A stretch of DNA of 64,000 bases from Candidatus Fredericiella danica. Its GTDB lineage: Bacteria > Chloroflexota > Anaerolineae > Caldilineales > Caldilineaceae. Shown piece after piece: positions 49,442 through 59,900 of this stretch (the stretch's first letter is position 1; each line of letters opens with the position of its first letter). The position numbers were made by a program, and so were the translations under genes. Location of the stretch: the NCBI GenBank assembly GCA_016713335.1, contig JADJPH010000017.1:1-64000 (forward strand). The letters run 5' to 3'. The notes beneath the pieces are model-generated. The model searched no databases, was not told the DNA's origin, and was given only the letters and a program-made list of their open reading frames with translations.

Positions 49442-50161
49442 TCACTCCTTCAGTTTTGTACCGGCATGAATCGCCACTGTGCCCATCATCCGCTCGACAT
49501 AGAACACGTTCTGTAGACCTGCCTGCTCCATCAGCCGGGCCAGGTCGGCCGGCGCCGGAAAGTCAACGGTGCTGTTCGGCAGATAGGAGTAAGCCTGCAG
49601 ATCACCAGACACGAGGCCACCGACCATCGGCACGACGCGAAAGAAGTACAGTTGGTAGAGCGGGCTCAAGAGCGCATTGGTCGGCGGCGTGATCTCAAGA
49701 CACGCGACGCGGCCACCGGGTTTCGTGACGCGCGCCATTTCCCGAAATGCAGCGACGCGGTCAACCAGGTTGCGCACCACGAAACCACTGACCACCGCAT
49801 CGAACATATTGTCGGGAAACGGCAACTGCATCGTATCGGCCTGGGCAAACGGCAGCGCAATCCCAGGTTCCTTGTCCACACCCGCCGCCATCATCTCATA
49901 GGTAAAATCAGAGCCAATCGCCTGCACTCCCGGCTGCCGGCGCATCGCAGCGTAGGCAATATCGCCCGTGCCCGTGCCAACATCCAGTAGCTTTCCCTGT
50001 GGCGGCAGATCCGCCACTTCCAGCAATTCACGGCGCCAGCTTTGATCCTGCCCGGCCGCCATCATGCGGTTCATTAGATCATAGGTGGGCGCGATACGCG
50101 CAAACATGCGATTGACGTACTCAGGCTTTTCGTCCACGGACGGAAGGATGCTTGTATTCAT
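49442..50161 (-). CDS. ubiE: Demethylmenaquinone/2-methoxy-polyprenyl-benzoquinol methyltransferase
   Basis: A 239-residue UbiE/MenG/COQ5 methyltransferase. It shows the family opening VNRMFARIAPTYDLMNRMMA, SAM motif KLLDVGTGTGDIAYAA, DFTYEMM, ADTMQLPFPDNMFDAVVSGF and the VVRNLVDRVAAFREMARV-TKPGGRV signature. It catalyses the last step of menaquinone synthesis. No ubiquinone genes are present, so MenG is the likely role. The polyprenyl synthase at 5.4-6.5 kb could supply the side chain. Confidence 0.9.
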   Translation of the reverse strand: MNTSILPSVDEKPEYVNRMFARIAPTYDLMNRMMAAGQDQSWRRELLEVADLPPQGKLLDVGTGTGDIAYAAMRRQPGVQAIGSDFTYEMMAAGVDKEPGIALPFAQADTMQLPFPDNMFDAVVSGFVVRNLVDRVAAFREMARVTKPGGRVACLEITPPTNALLSPLYQLYFFRVVPMVGGLVSGDLQAYSYLPNSTVDFPAPADLARLMEQAGLQNVFYVERMMGTVAIHAGTKLKE

Positions 50162-50186
50162 ATCCGGTAATCACTTGGTACTCTCG

Positions 50187-50713
50187 TTAATTGGCGATCC
50201 GGGCGATGTTCTCGGCCAGCGTGACGCTGTTCATCTCACCCATCCACACACCCTGGATCACGCCCTCAGCATCAATAAAGAAGGTCGTGGGCAGCCCTTT
50301 ACGTTATAGTCGTAGCCAACGTCTCCATTGCCATCCAATGGAATCGTAAAGGTCAGGCCGTGCTGCCCCGCGTAGGCATCCACCAGTTCCAGGGTCTCAC
50401 CCTGGTCAATACCGGCAAAAACAACGCTGTCGCCATAATGTTCGGCGGCGCGCTGGATCGCAGGCAGTTCGCGCTGGCAGGGACCACACCAACTCGCCCA
50501 GAAATTGAGCACCACCGGCTTGCCCCGTTGCTCACTCAAGACGAATTGACCGCCATCGACGGTGGGCAAAGTGAAGTCAGGCGCCACGCGCCCAATCCCA
50601 GGTCCTTCCGCAGCCGCGGCCACCGCCACCGGCTCCCCCGCCGGCCGCGTCCACCAAAGCCACGCACCGCCGAAGATCAACACAGCTAGAAACACCGTCA
50701 TCCAGATTCGCAT
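50187..50713 (-). CDS. TlpA/ResA-like thiol-disulfide oxidoreductase (one frameshift)
   Basis: A membrane-anchored thioredoxin-fold reductase of about 175 residues. The N-terminal helix WMTVFLAVLIFGGAWLWW anchors it; RVAPDFTLPTVDG and FWASWCGPCQRELPAIQ give the redox CGPC. The frame breaks near 50300 in the AAAGGGC run; the next frame gives GLPTTFFIDAEGVIQGVWMG and ends ENIARIAN at TAA 50187. cis-Pro is in LPTTFF. The role is probably reduction of apocytochromes or other exported thiols. It is 25 bases upstream of ubiE on the same strand. Confidence 0.87.
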
Positions 50714-50788
50714 ATTTACCTCGTGTCACGTGTCTCAACACGATCGCGCACCCGATCCCTCGATCTCAGCACAAGAATGCCGCCGGAC

Positions 50789-50816
50789 AGTTACGAGATA
50801 CGAGATACGTAATACG
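50789..50816 (+). repeat. Heptanucleotide tandem repeat (AGATACG family)
   Basis: AGTTACG-AGATACG-AGATACG and TAATACG: four heptamers in tandem immediately after the gnd stop. The same heptamers occur at 56773 and inside the 11773 palindrome. Confidence 0.75.
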
Positions 50817-50818
50817 CC

Positions 50819-52231
50819 CTATATCCAATCCGAATGAAACGCACCGTCTACATCCACGCGCTCATGCGTATGCGCACCAAATGCATCACGTTGCGCCTGA
50901 CTCAGGTTGGCAGGCAGGCGGGCGCTCCGATAGCTGTCGTAGTAGGCAAGGCTGGCGCTGAAAGCCGGCGTCGGAATCCCCAACCCAATGGCTGTGCGGA
51001 GTGCGAAGCGCCACGCAGGCAACCGCTCTGCAATGGCCCGCGTGAAATCTGGGTCCAACATCAAATTGGGCAGCGCCGGATTGCGCTCAAATGCCGCGGT
51101 GATGTGATTCAAGAATCGCGCCCGAATGATGCAGCCGGCGCGCCAGATGCTGGCGATCTCACCCAGGTTCAGATCATAGCCATATTCTTCGCTGGCAAGA
51201 CGCAGCATGGCCATTCCTTGTGCATAGGCGCTGATCTTGCTGGCGTACAACGCCTGGCGCACCGAGTCGATCAGCAACTGCCGGCTGCCGTCATATTGCG
51301 TGTTCGGACCGGGCAATACCGCCGACGCGGCGACCCGCTCCGCCTTCATGCTCGACAATGTGCGCTCCTCCACGGCGGCGTTAATCGTGGGTACAGGCGC
51401 CCCAATATTGAAGGCGTCCTGGCTCGTCCATTTCCCGGTGCCTTTCTGCGCCGCGGCATCGAGGACCAGGTCCACCAACGGCTGGCCTGTCAAATCATCG
51501 AGTTTGCGGAAGATTTGCGAGGTCAACTCGATCAAAAAACTGTCCAGTTCCCCACGATTCCAATCGGCAAAGATCTCGGCCAATTCTGCAGCCGATAGCC
51601 CCAGCCCCTCCTTGAGAATGGCATAGGCTTCTGCGATCAATTGCATATCGCCATACTCAATCCCATTGTGAACCATCTTGACATAGTGGCCTGCACTGCG
51701 CGGCCCCAGATAGGCGACGCACGGCTTGCCATCTTCAGGCGCCTTGGCCGCAATCTTTTGAAACAGATCGGCCATCATCTCCCACCCCGTGTACACACCA
51801 CCTGGCATGATGCTGGGACCCCAGAGCGCGCCTTCTTCGCCACCGCTGACCCCCACGCCCATAAAGAGGAGACCGGCATTTGCCAGCTGCTCGGCCCGAC
51901 GATTCGTGTCCTCAAAAAAGCTATTGCCACCGTCCATGACCAGGTCGCCCGGTTGCAACAGCGGCAAAAGCCCGTCGATCACGGCGTCAACCGCGGGGCC
52001 GGCTTTCACCATGATCAGAATGCGCCGGGGCGTTTCCAGACTGTCCACGAATTCTTCCAGTGTGCGGGCGGCAACCAGGTTCTTACCCGGATGAGCCGCC
52101 ACAAACTCGTCCATTACGGAGGTCGTCCGATTAAAGACCGCAACGGTAAAGCCGTTACGCTCCATATTGAGCACGAGATTCTGCCCCATCACTGCCAGGC
52201 CAATCAGGCCTACCTGCGCTGTCGCTTCCAT
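50819..52231 (-). CDS. gnd: 6-phosphogluconate dehydrogenase, decarboxylating
   Basis: A 470-residue enzyme of the oxidative pentose phosphate pathway, making ribulose 5-phosphate, CO2 and NADPH. Motifs: GLIGLAVMGQNLVLNMERNG (N-terminal NADP fold; FNRTT after strand 2 fits NADP), MDGGNSFFEDTNRRA, GVGVSGGEEGALWGPSIMPGG, the catalytic Lys in GHYVKMVHNGIEYGDMQ, and the C-terminal FGAHTHERVD. The long form (470 residues) and the complete motif set make this firm. The stop TAG is directly followed by a heptamer repeat. Confidence 0.97.
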   Translation of the reverse strand: MEATAQVGLIGLAVMGQNLVLNMERNGFTVAVFNRTTSVMDEFVAAHPGKNLVAARTLEEFVDSLETPRRILIMVKAGPAVDAVIDGLLPLLQPGDLVMDGGNSFFEDTNRRAEQLANAGLLFMGVGVSGGEEGALWGPSIMPGGVYTGWEMMADLFQKIAAKAPEDGKPCVAYLGPRSAGHYVKMVHNGIEYGDMQLIAEAYAILKEGLGLSAAELAEIFADWNRGELDSFLIELTSQIFRKLDDLTGQPLVDLVLDAAAQKGTGKWTSQDAFNIGAPVPTINAAVEERTLSSMKAERVAASAVLPGPNTQYDGSRQLLIDSVRQALYASKISAYAQGMAMLRLASEEYGYDLNLGEIASIWRAGCIIRARFLNHITAAFERNPALPNLMLDPDFTRAIAERLPAWRFALRTAIGLGIPTPAFSASLAYYDSYRSARLPANLSQAQRDAFGAHTHERVDVDGAFHSDWI

Positions 52232-52348
52232 ATCAATTTTCTCCTATGCATCCGCTATCAGGGCGCTCATTCGCACATCTCACTTGCGCCGCTTTTGATA
52301 TCTCGTTACCACGCACAACCGTTCATTCGGAACACGGCGCCTTCCGCC

Positions 52349-53520
52349 CTACTTCCGCGCATTCTGCACCTCAATTGGCCGCAAATTAAAACGCGGCCGC
52401 GCCGGGGCAGCCGGCGCCACAACCTTTCGTGCAAACAGGCGCCCATCGCGCACCCGGCTCATCAGTTGCGGCAGCCCCCAACTGGCGCCACCTTCCTCCA
52501 ACTGGATGGCGCGCCGCGCTTCTGACATCGCTACGTCGACCGGGCCAAAGGTGGCGAGGCACTCATAGAGGGTATGGACAAACGCGAGCGTAGGTCGATC
52601 AAGCAATTTGGTGGGTTGAAACAGCGCCATTGGGGCGCCGCGCCGCACCATTTGGTCAACGACCTGAGCGCCTGGATCGACGCCGGCGGTGCGCGCGGCA
52701 TTGCGCGAACTCACCACCGCCAGTCGCATCGAGTAGTGATCGCCCAGTAAGGCGCCAAGGTGCTGCCCGCTGACCGGCCGGCCACGCCCCATTTCGTCTT
52801 CAAAGATCAACACCCCATTCTGGGTCTGCGTGTCATGGACGCTGAAGCCAATGAAATGGAGCACATGGTATTCCTGCTGGCGCAGACGTCGCTGTAAATC
52901 GAGCAGGGTGGGCCGCGCCAGTCGTTCAAAAGCACACGCCGATCCGCCGCCAGATGATCGACTGTGTCCACAAGATTCCGCCATTCACGACCAACGGGCA
53001 GCGGTGGGTAGCCCTCCGGTCCGGCCATCACGACCAGAACGCGCAGCGGCGGTTCCAGGTCGACCGGCAGCGGCTGGTGTGACCGTTCCTGAAAGCGTGT
53101 CAGGGGTGTGTGCGCCGACAAGGCCAGAAATTCATCGCGTGTGACATCGTAAAGGTACTCCCAGGGCAGCATGTGCAAACTGGGTGAATCCCCCAATCGC
53201 AACCGCACATGGAGTGTGGCGCGCTCCGCATAGGCGCGGCGCCAACTCTCTTGCCAACACTCGCGCAACGGGCCATGCAGAATCGCTTCGAAGAGCCGGC
53301 CACCAAGGTCGCGCGCCAGCCGGAACTGGTCGTTGCGACGCGGCTCATCTTCGCCGGCGTCGACCAGCAACTGCTGAATCATGGCATGCTGTTCACGCGG
53401 CTTGAAGGGCAGCGTGAATGCGGCCCACGCATCGCCCGCAGGAGATTGCGTCACCGTGGCGCGGTAGCCATCTTCGGTATGGTCGAGGAAGAGATCAAAT
53501 CCCCAGTTGGCGACAGTCAT
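52349..53520 (-). CDS. CHAT-domain protein lacking the usual catalytic His and Cys (one frameshift)
   Basis: About 390 residues. An N-terminal CHAT-associated region (WGFDLFLDHTEDGYRATV, SPAGDAWAAFTLPF, LPWEYLYDVTRDEFLAL, RVLVVMAGPEGYPPL) leads to a caspase-like CHAT domain. The family consensus VLHFIGHG reads here VLHFIGFS, and LVVLNACEGAR reads LAVVSSRNAAR, so both the His and the Cys of the protease dyad are replaced. PVSGQHLGALLGDHYSMR and SEARRAIQLEEGGASWGLPQL are conserved. The frame changes near 52925. It appears to be a pseudo-protease or a decayed gene. I chose ATG 53520 (MTVANWGF); the frame is open to 53559, inside lplA. Confidence 0.8.
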
Positions 53521-53540
53521 AAGCGTAAAATTGTACCCGC

Positions 53541-54428
53541 CTACCGCTGAATCGTCCATTCACGATTGCCGTATTGCTCACGGATCAATGCGGCTGCACG
53601 CCGTACTTCAGCCGGCGTAAGGGACGTCACCTTGAAGCTCAGCGCCATCTGTGTCTCGAAGCCGCGCTGCATCGCCTTACAGACCGCCGCATAACTCACA
53701 TCTAGACTATCCTCCGCAGCGCCCAGCGCTTCGGCGAGCGTACACGCGCGCACCGCCAATTCCGTGCGCAATGCAGCCGCACGCGCCGCATCCAGGGCCA
53801 ACACGTCGATCAGCCGCGTGATGTCCCCCATCAGAGGCAAGCTACCGTGCTGCAGCACATACCCGGCGCGCCGGCTCTGCGCACTGCCCATCAATTTTCG
53901 CCCACCCGCCGTGATCTCATAGGCGCTCGGCGCCTCGAAACAGGCGGCCGAAATGTCGCTGCCGACGCGCACTGTGCCCGGTGCCTTTTCCGCAGCGACT
54001 CCGAGATTCTGGAGACCTGCAACCAGCGCATTGCTGATGCTGAGATAGGCATCCATCACGCCGCCGGCGAGCCGGGGCTCATCCGCTTTGGCCGCAACCG
54101 AGTAGGTGAACTCGTCCGTGTGGAGAATGGCCCGTCCCCCGGTAGGCCTACGCACAATCTCGTACCCCCGCTTGCGCACCGTCTCGGTATCGATGTCGGT
54201 GAAGGCCTGATGACGCCCAAGGCTGACGGCAGGCGGCAACCAACGATAGAAGCGCAATACCGGTGGGCCAAGGTCGGCGGCGCATGCCTCCGCCAGTGCC
54301 TGGTCAATGGCCATGTTTGCGGCGCCCGAACGCGGTTCATCGTCAATGACAAGTCGCCATACCGCAGGCTGAACATCTGCCAGGTCTTCTGCGTCGACGA
54401 ACACATTCGGTGGGGTGACTAGATTCAC
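53541..54428 (-). CDS. lplA: Lipoate-protein ligase A-like protein (BPL/LPL family)
   Basis: A 295-residue cofactor transferase. The start is GTG 54428, after GGAAGG, overlapping the ygfZ stop as GTGA; the upstream frame is the out-of-frame shadow of ygfZ. Motifs: FYRWLPPAVSLGRHQ, RRPTGGRAILHTDEFTYSV (lipoate-binding RRxTGGGxVxH-type) and ITAGGRKLMGSAQSRR with the catalytic Lys, then VLQHGSLPL. It attaches lipoate or octanoate to lipoyl domains, such as the E2 at 23-24 kb. LipM-type octanoyltransferase is a possible alternative. Confidence 0.88.
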   Translation of the reverse strand: MNLVTPPNVFVDAEDLADVQPAVWRLVIDDEPRSGAANMAIDQALAEACAADLGPPVLRFYRWLPPAVSLGRHQAFTDIDTETVRKRGYEIVRRPTGGRAILHTDEFTYSVAAKADEPRLAGGVMDAYLSISNALVAGLQNLGVAAEKAPGTVRVGSDISAACFEAPSAYEITAGGRKLMGSAQSRRAGYVLQHGSLPLMGDITRLIDVLALDAARAAALRTELAVRACTLAEALGAAEDSLDVSYAAVCKAMQRGFETQMALSFKVTSLTPAEVRRAAALIREQYGNREWTIQR

Positions 54429-55401
54429 TGCGAACCTTCCTTTCCAACCAACGGCAACGCTGTCACCGTCGCACAGACTCCGTCTATAGTAACCAGCCCG
54501 CCAGCAACATTGTACGGGCGTTTCAAGATCGCCAACGCCACTGGCGAGGCGAGCGCAGGCTAAATGCGCTGCTGGTAATCGCGTCCACTTCGCCCATCGC
54601 TGAGCACAACCCCACCCTCCGGCAGATCGGCATCGCCAACCAACCCAACCAGGCTGCGTGTCACCTTGTCGTAGGTGAGTTGCCGGGCGATGATCTCCTG
54701 TCCGGTGTAACAACCCCTTGTTTTCCGCACATGCCCAGCCCCAATCCAGCTTCCAGTGGGTTGTATTCGGAGGTCAACTCATGCCCGGTCACCGGTCGCC
54801 CCAATTCCACACGATGCGCTTGGTAAGCGCCGTCATCTTCAAGAATGGTTGCGCCCGCACCGGCAAGCTGTTCCAGAAAATCAGACGCACCCTCAACCGG
54901 CGCTACCAGTTCGAAGCCGGGTAGGTCGTAGGCGAACTGGGCGACTACCACCAGGTTGTCGTTCTCCACAACCGCACCATCCTCCACACCTTCGACATGA
55001 ACACCAATCTTGGCCAGGACCGCGCCGGCGGTGGGTCCCATGACTCTCAATCGAAATTGTGACGCGCTGCGATCGGCGATGCCAACCTTGTCCATAAAAA
55101 AGATCTGCCCGCGCAAATGACGGAACAGTGCGTTCGTCTCGCCTGGCGCCGGCAGTAGCACCAATGCGTCACTGCCCGGATAGACCGTAAAAACCTGCAC
55201 AGTCTTTGCCGTCGGGCTTGTCAGTACGGTGACACAACTTCGCCCAGGCCGCAGCAACAGCATGTTGTTGGTCGTCATCCGCTGTAGAAAATCGACGCGG
55301 TCTGCGCCGGTCAGCGCCAGCACACCGGCAGTATCCCGCACCTGGACTGCAGCGCCTGCAGTGAGCGCTCGATAAGCATTTTCATCTGGCTTTAAGATCA
55401 T
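54425..55401 (-). CDS. ygfZ: YgfZ/GcvT-like folate-binding protein (two or three frameshifts)
   Basis: A tetrahydrofolate-dependent protein linked to Fe-S enzyme assembly and repair, related to aminomethyltransferase GcvT. It starts MILKPDENAYRALTAGAAVQ and shows LTGADRVDFLQRMTTNN, the HELTSEYNPLEAGL region and, after a frameshift near 54715, the diagnostic GCYTGQEIIARQL. Further breaks near 54600 and 54555 lead through ITSSAFS and PALASPVALAILKRPYN to the end VGKEGSQ at TGA 54425-54427. Coupled by overlap to lplA. A dedicated GcvT is less likely because of the GCYTGQE motif. Confidence 0.85.
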
Positions 55402-55406
55402 GCGGA

Positions 55407-56704
55407 TCAGTGTTCTCCGGAATTGGTTTTCATAAACTCATCGATCTTATAGAACATTTCTTTACCGGCGTCAGTCAGATTCTCTCCGATGCCCAGATAA
55501 TGGCTCACATCTTCATAGTAGTAGGTTTCGACCGGCACGCCGGCCCTGCGCAACGCTGCTTCAAGTTCGCGGGCCTGCGCGATCGGCAGCACGCGATCCG
55601 CGGCCGTATGAATGATCAACGTCGGGGGAAATTCCTGCGCCACATAGACCGGCGAATAGCGCAGAAAGAGCAGCGGATACAGATTGGGTAGGCCAAAAGC
55701 CGGGACCAGGAGACTGTAATTGGGAGGAAGTTCCAGTTGCCCCGAATACTAGCGTTCCGCCCCCTCAAACGCATTGGATAGCCCGCCGACGGTCACCCAG
55801 CCTGCAAGTTGGCTTCCCGCCGCGCGTACAAGCCTCGCCAGAATCGCACTGCTGTAGCTGCCGCCCATAGCAACCGGTTTGTTGGCGCCAACTTCAGGTC
55901 CGAGTGCCCCCTGCTGCGCCAGACTCAATGCAACCCGGACATCCTGCGCCTGCGCTTCGGCATCCACACCACGCGCCGGCATCGGCGAGATCCCCACCAG
56001 CGCATGCCCCATGGCGGCGAAGGCAACGCTCACCTGCTGCCAATCATCGATCGCGGTCGGCGCCACCAAAAGCGCCAACGGCAAGGTCACCCCCGGCGTC
56101 GCCGTGATGGGCAGATAGAGCCGCAACGAATCCACCGTGACGCCATTGTAGTCAAATGCATAGGCTCGGACCTGCGCTACCGCATCCTCAGGAAATGTGG
56201 CGCTTGCCGTATATGCCGCAGTCTGGCGCAGGTGCACCGCATTGGCCAGCTCAGTAGGCAGCGACTCGACCGCATAGGACAGCAGCGTCAGGTCTGGGGC
56301 ATGGCTTGTCACACCTGACTTGACGGCAACCAGGGCTGGCACCCCGAGGCCGCCGGCCAGCGCAGTTTCAGCATAACCCGGCGCCACTGCCGCCGGCACA
56401 TACTCGTCGGGTGGCAAACCTTCGATGCGATATCTCCCATCGGCGCCGGTCAGCACCACATGCGGCCGTGCCGTGCGCTCCGCAACCACCACCGTCGCCC
56501 CGGCAACAGGGCGCCCCTCGGCAACCACACGCCCCTCCATGGCGCCGGGGGCAGATCCGCATTGGGATTATGCAACGTGCCAAACCGCTGGCTGAGCAGA
56601 TAGCCGACCACGTTCGCCTGTGCACTCGGCTGGCACCCAATCACCAGCACCGCCGCAACCAAGATGAAGGTACTCCGGACTGCGGCCCACACAAGCGCCC
56701 TCAT
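55407..56704 (-). pseudogene. Alpha/beta-hydrolase lipoprotein with a carboxypeptidase-regulatory-like domain; one frameshift and one in-frame TAG
   Basis: Start ATG 56704 with a signal peptide ending VLVIGCQ. After NPNADLPPAPWRG the frame changes near 56540 and reads MEGRVVAEGRPVAGATVVVA..., a CarboxypepD_reg-like beta domain, then an alpha/beta hydrolase. The triad is Ser in AMGGSYSSAIL, Asp in HTAADRVLPIAQ and His in YEDVSHYLGIG. An in-frame TAG at 55749-55751 interrupts GGLSNAFEGAER and YSGQLELPPNYSLL, after which the frame remains open and homologous to the end at 55407. So it is broken by one indel and one nonsense codon in this sequence. With correction, about 430 residues of a secreted esterase/dienelactone-hydrolase-like enzyme. 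Confidence 0.75.
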
Positions 56705-56772
56705 CTCCGGTCTTTTCCTTTCTTCACAACACCGTTCCACCTGCTCACCCATCGCCAAACCCCGCCGCAGCG

Positions 56773-56807
56773 GAATACCAGATACGAGATACGAAATATG
56801 AATTATA
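56773..56807 (+). repeat. Heptanucleotide tandem repeat (AGATACG family)
   Basis: GAATACC-AGATACG and AGATACG-AAATATG-AATTATA: five heptamers in tandem between the hydrolase start and the tricorn gene. Related to 50789-50816. Confidence 0.75.
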
Positions 56808-56919
56808 CATCAGGCGCGGCTGCCGGTTATTTGCCCCGCGCCCCCCACCCCTGTATACTCACAAGTCTTTATGGATAGGGTTGTGCGTTTGACGCATTTG
56901 GAGTCTTTACCTCTTCTAC

Positions 56920-59900
56920 ATGACCGCTGGCTATTATCGCTTTCCCACGATCTATCACGACACCATTGTTTTTGTTTCCGAAGATGACCTGTGGACCGTC
57001 TCCCGTCACGGTGGCATTGCACGCCGCCTGACCAGCAATCTGGGTGAAGTCAATCACCCAGCACTGTCGCCTGATGGCCAATGGCTCGCCTTCGTCGGTC
57101 GCGAGGAGGGCATGCCGGAGGTCTATCTGATGCCCGCCGATGGCGGCAGCGCGCGGCGGATGACCTACTTCAATAGCCGCTGCCAGGTGCTCGGCTGGAG
57201 TCGCGATGGCCGTGCCATTCTTTTTGCCAGCAACGCCGGGCAGTTTTATCCCGGCGACTACAGCCTCTTCCAGATCGCACACGAATCGCGCAACGGTGGC
57301 GCTGTCCCGATGCCCGTTGGCCCTGCGCGCTCGATCGCCTTTGGACCAGACGGTGCGGTCGTCATCGGGCGCAACCCCGGCGATCCCGCTCGTTGGAAGC
57401 GCTATCGCGGGGGCACCGCTGGTCATCTCTGGATCGACAGCGATGGCAACGGTCAATTCGAACGCTATCTGGCGGGCATTCGCGGCAACATTGCGTCGCC
57501 GATGTGGTTGGAGACAGGGGAAGGTCCCCGCGTCTTTTTTGTCAGCGATCATGAAGGCGTCGGCAATCTTTACAGTGCAACGCCGGCCGGCGACGATCTG
57601 CGCCGCCATACCGACCATGAGGACTTCTACGCCCGCAACCCGAGCACCGATGGCCGGCGCATCGTCTATCACGCAGGCGCCGACCTGTATGTCTATGATC
57701 CCGAAACACAACGTAGTGACCTGGTGGTAGCGGAGTGTCGCAGCCCGCGTGTTCAACGCAACCGGCGGTTTGTACCGGCGGCAGCTTATCTGGACCACGC
57801 CCGCCTCCACCCCAGCGGCGATGCGCTGGCGGTCACAACCCGCGGCAAGGCCTTTGCGTTCTTCAACCATGAGGGGCCTGTGCTGCGGTTGGGTGCACCA
57901 AACGGCGCACGCCATCGGCTGCCCGATTGGCTGAACGATGGCCAACGGCTTGTCATGGTGGACGATGAGGCGGGTGAAGAAGAGCTTGTGATCTACAGCG
58001 CCGACCTCGAAGAAGAGCCGCGCCGGCTGAGCGGGTTGGACATCGGTCGCCCAATCGCCATCCGCGTTTCTCCGCTCGGCGAAAAAGTCGCCATCAGCAA
58101 CCACCGGCAAGAATTGTTAATTGTCGACCTCGAAAGTAGTCAGGTGACCGTCGTCGACCGCAGTGAGTGGCGACCGATTGCAGGCTTCGACTGGGCGCCA
58201 GATGGCCGGTGGCTCGCTTATGGGTTTGCCGCAAGCCTGACCACCACCGAGATCCGGCTCTACCGGCTGGTCGAGCCAGAAGAAACGAACCCAGAAAACG
58301 TGGCAACTGACGGTGAGGGGGACCCTTCGCCTGCAGTCGCACCGGCGCCAAACCCAATTGCCGTCACCCGCCCGGTGCTGCACGACGTAGGCCCATCGTT
58401 CGACCCGGATGGAAAGTACCTCTACTTTCTGAGCTACCGCGAATTCAATCCAGTCTACGATAACCTCCAATTTGACCTTGGCTTTCCGTGGGGGATGCGC
58501 CCATACCTCATTACGTTGCAGGCAGACCGGGCAAATCCATTCATCCCACGGCCAGACGGCGGCGATGAAGACGAAGGTGCTGGCGAAGAACAGGAGAGCG
58601 ATGAGCCTGAAGAGGATGCAGAAACGGACGACGAAGCCGATCTTGAACCTGCCGACGACGAATTGGATGACGAACTGCTGGACGAAGAGGAAGACGACGA
58701 CGGCGAAGATGAACTCGAACATAATGGTGCTGACGACGCTGACAGCGATGCTAATCAGCGCCGGCGCCGGCCTGCCCAACGTCCCCGCAACCGCGAATCC
58801 ACCATGCGCACCACCGCAAAGGCCGTGGTAACCGAAACGCCGGAGGGTAGTCAAGAACCAGGTGACGAGCATCGCAAGGGCAAGTCTCACAAAAGTAGCA
58901 ACCGGGAACGAGAACTGGTGATTGACCTGGAAGGGATTGAGCGTCGCGTCATCGCTTTTCCTGTGCCCGACAATCGCTATGGACAGATTGCCGGCGTTCC
59001 CGGGCGGGCGCTCTTTACCTCCTTCCCCGCGCGCGGCGCCCTCGACCTGGAAAATGGCTGGGACGATGACGACGACACCGATTATGGTGCGCTCCGCGCC
59101 TGGGTCTTCAAAGATTACAAGAGTGAGCCAATCGCCGACCATGTGAGTACGTTCGAGGTTTCGCGCAATCGCAAAAAGGTCCTCTATTTCAGTGGGCGCC
59201 GCGTCCGCGTCATCAGTGCCACCGAGAAGGCGCCCCATGACAGTGGCCCCGGTCGCAAGAGCGGTTGGATTGACCTCAGCCGGATCAAGGTCTCGGTTTC
59301 GCCGCCAAGCGAGTGGGAACAGATGTATCGCGAAGCCTGGCGGCTGCAGCGCGACCACTTCTGGACTGAAGACATGGCCGACGTCGATTGGAATGCGGTC
59401 TATGACCGGTATCTGCCGCTGCTCGATCGTGTCAACTCCCGCAGTGAATTCAGTGATCTGGTGTGGGAGATGCAAGGCGAGCTTGGGACCAGCCACGCAT
59501 TGGAATTCGGCGGCGACTACCGCCCTTCCCCGTATTACAGCCAGGGCGTACTCGGCGCAAACCTGGCCTGGGATGCGGACGCCGGCGGTTACCGCATCCA
59601 TGACATCGTGGCCGGCGACTCCTGGGAACCCGACGAATGTTCGCCGTTGGCCGCGCCCGGCGTCGACATCCGCGAAGGTGATGTGCTGCTCGCCATCAAT
59701 GGCCAGCGGTTGGATGCGGAAACCAGCCCAGCCCAATTACTGGTCAACCAGGCCGGACAAGAGGTGTTGCTGACGCTACCCGTGCGCCGAGTGAATGGCA
59801 CACCGGGCGAACCATCCCCAGCGCAAGCCGAACCAACGGCTCAACCCACTTCGCCCGGCGAACGCGAACGGAAAGCGCGTGCCGTCGTGGTGCGCCAATT

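Noticed and set aside
56869..58110. 413-codon minus-strand frame opposite the N terminus of tricorn
   Set aside because: Antisense shadow; no recognisable domain.
58117..59736. 539-codon minus-strand frame opposite the tricorn gene
   Set aside because: Composition mirrors the coding strand; the plus strand encodes clear tricorn motifs.
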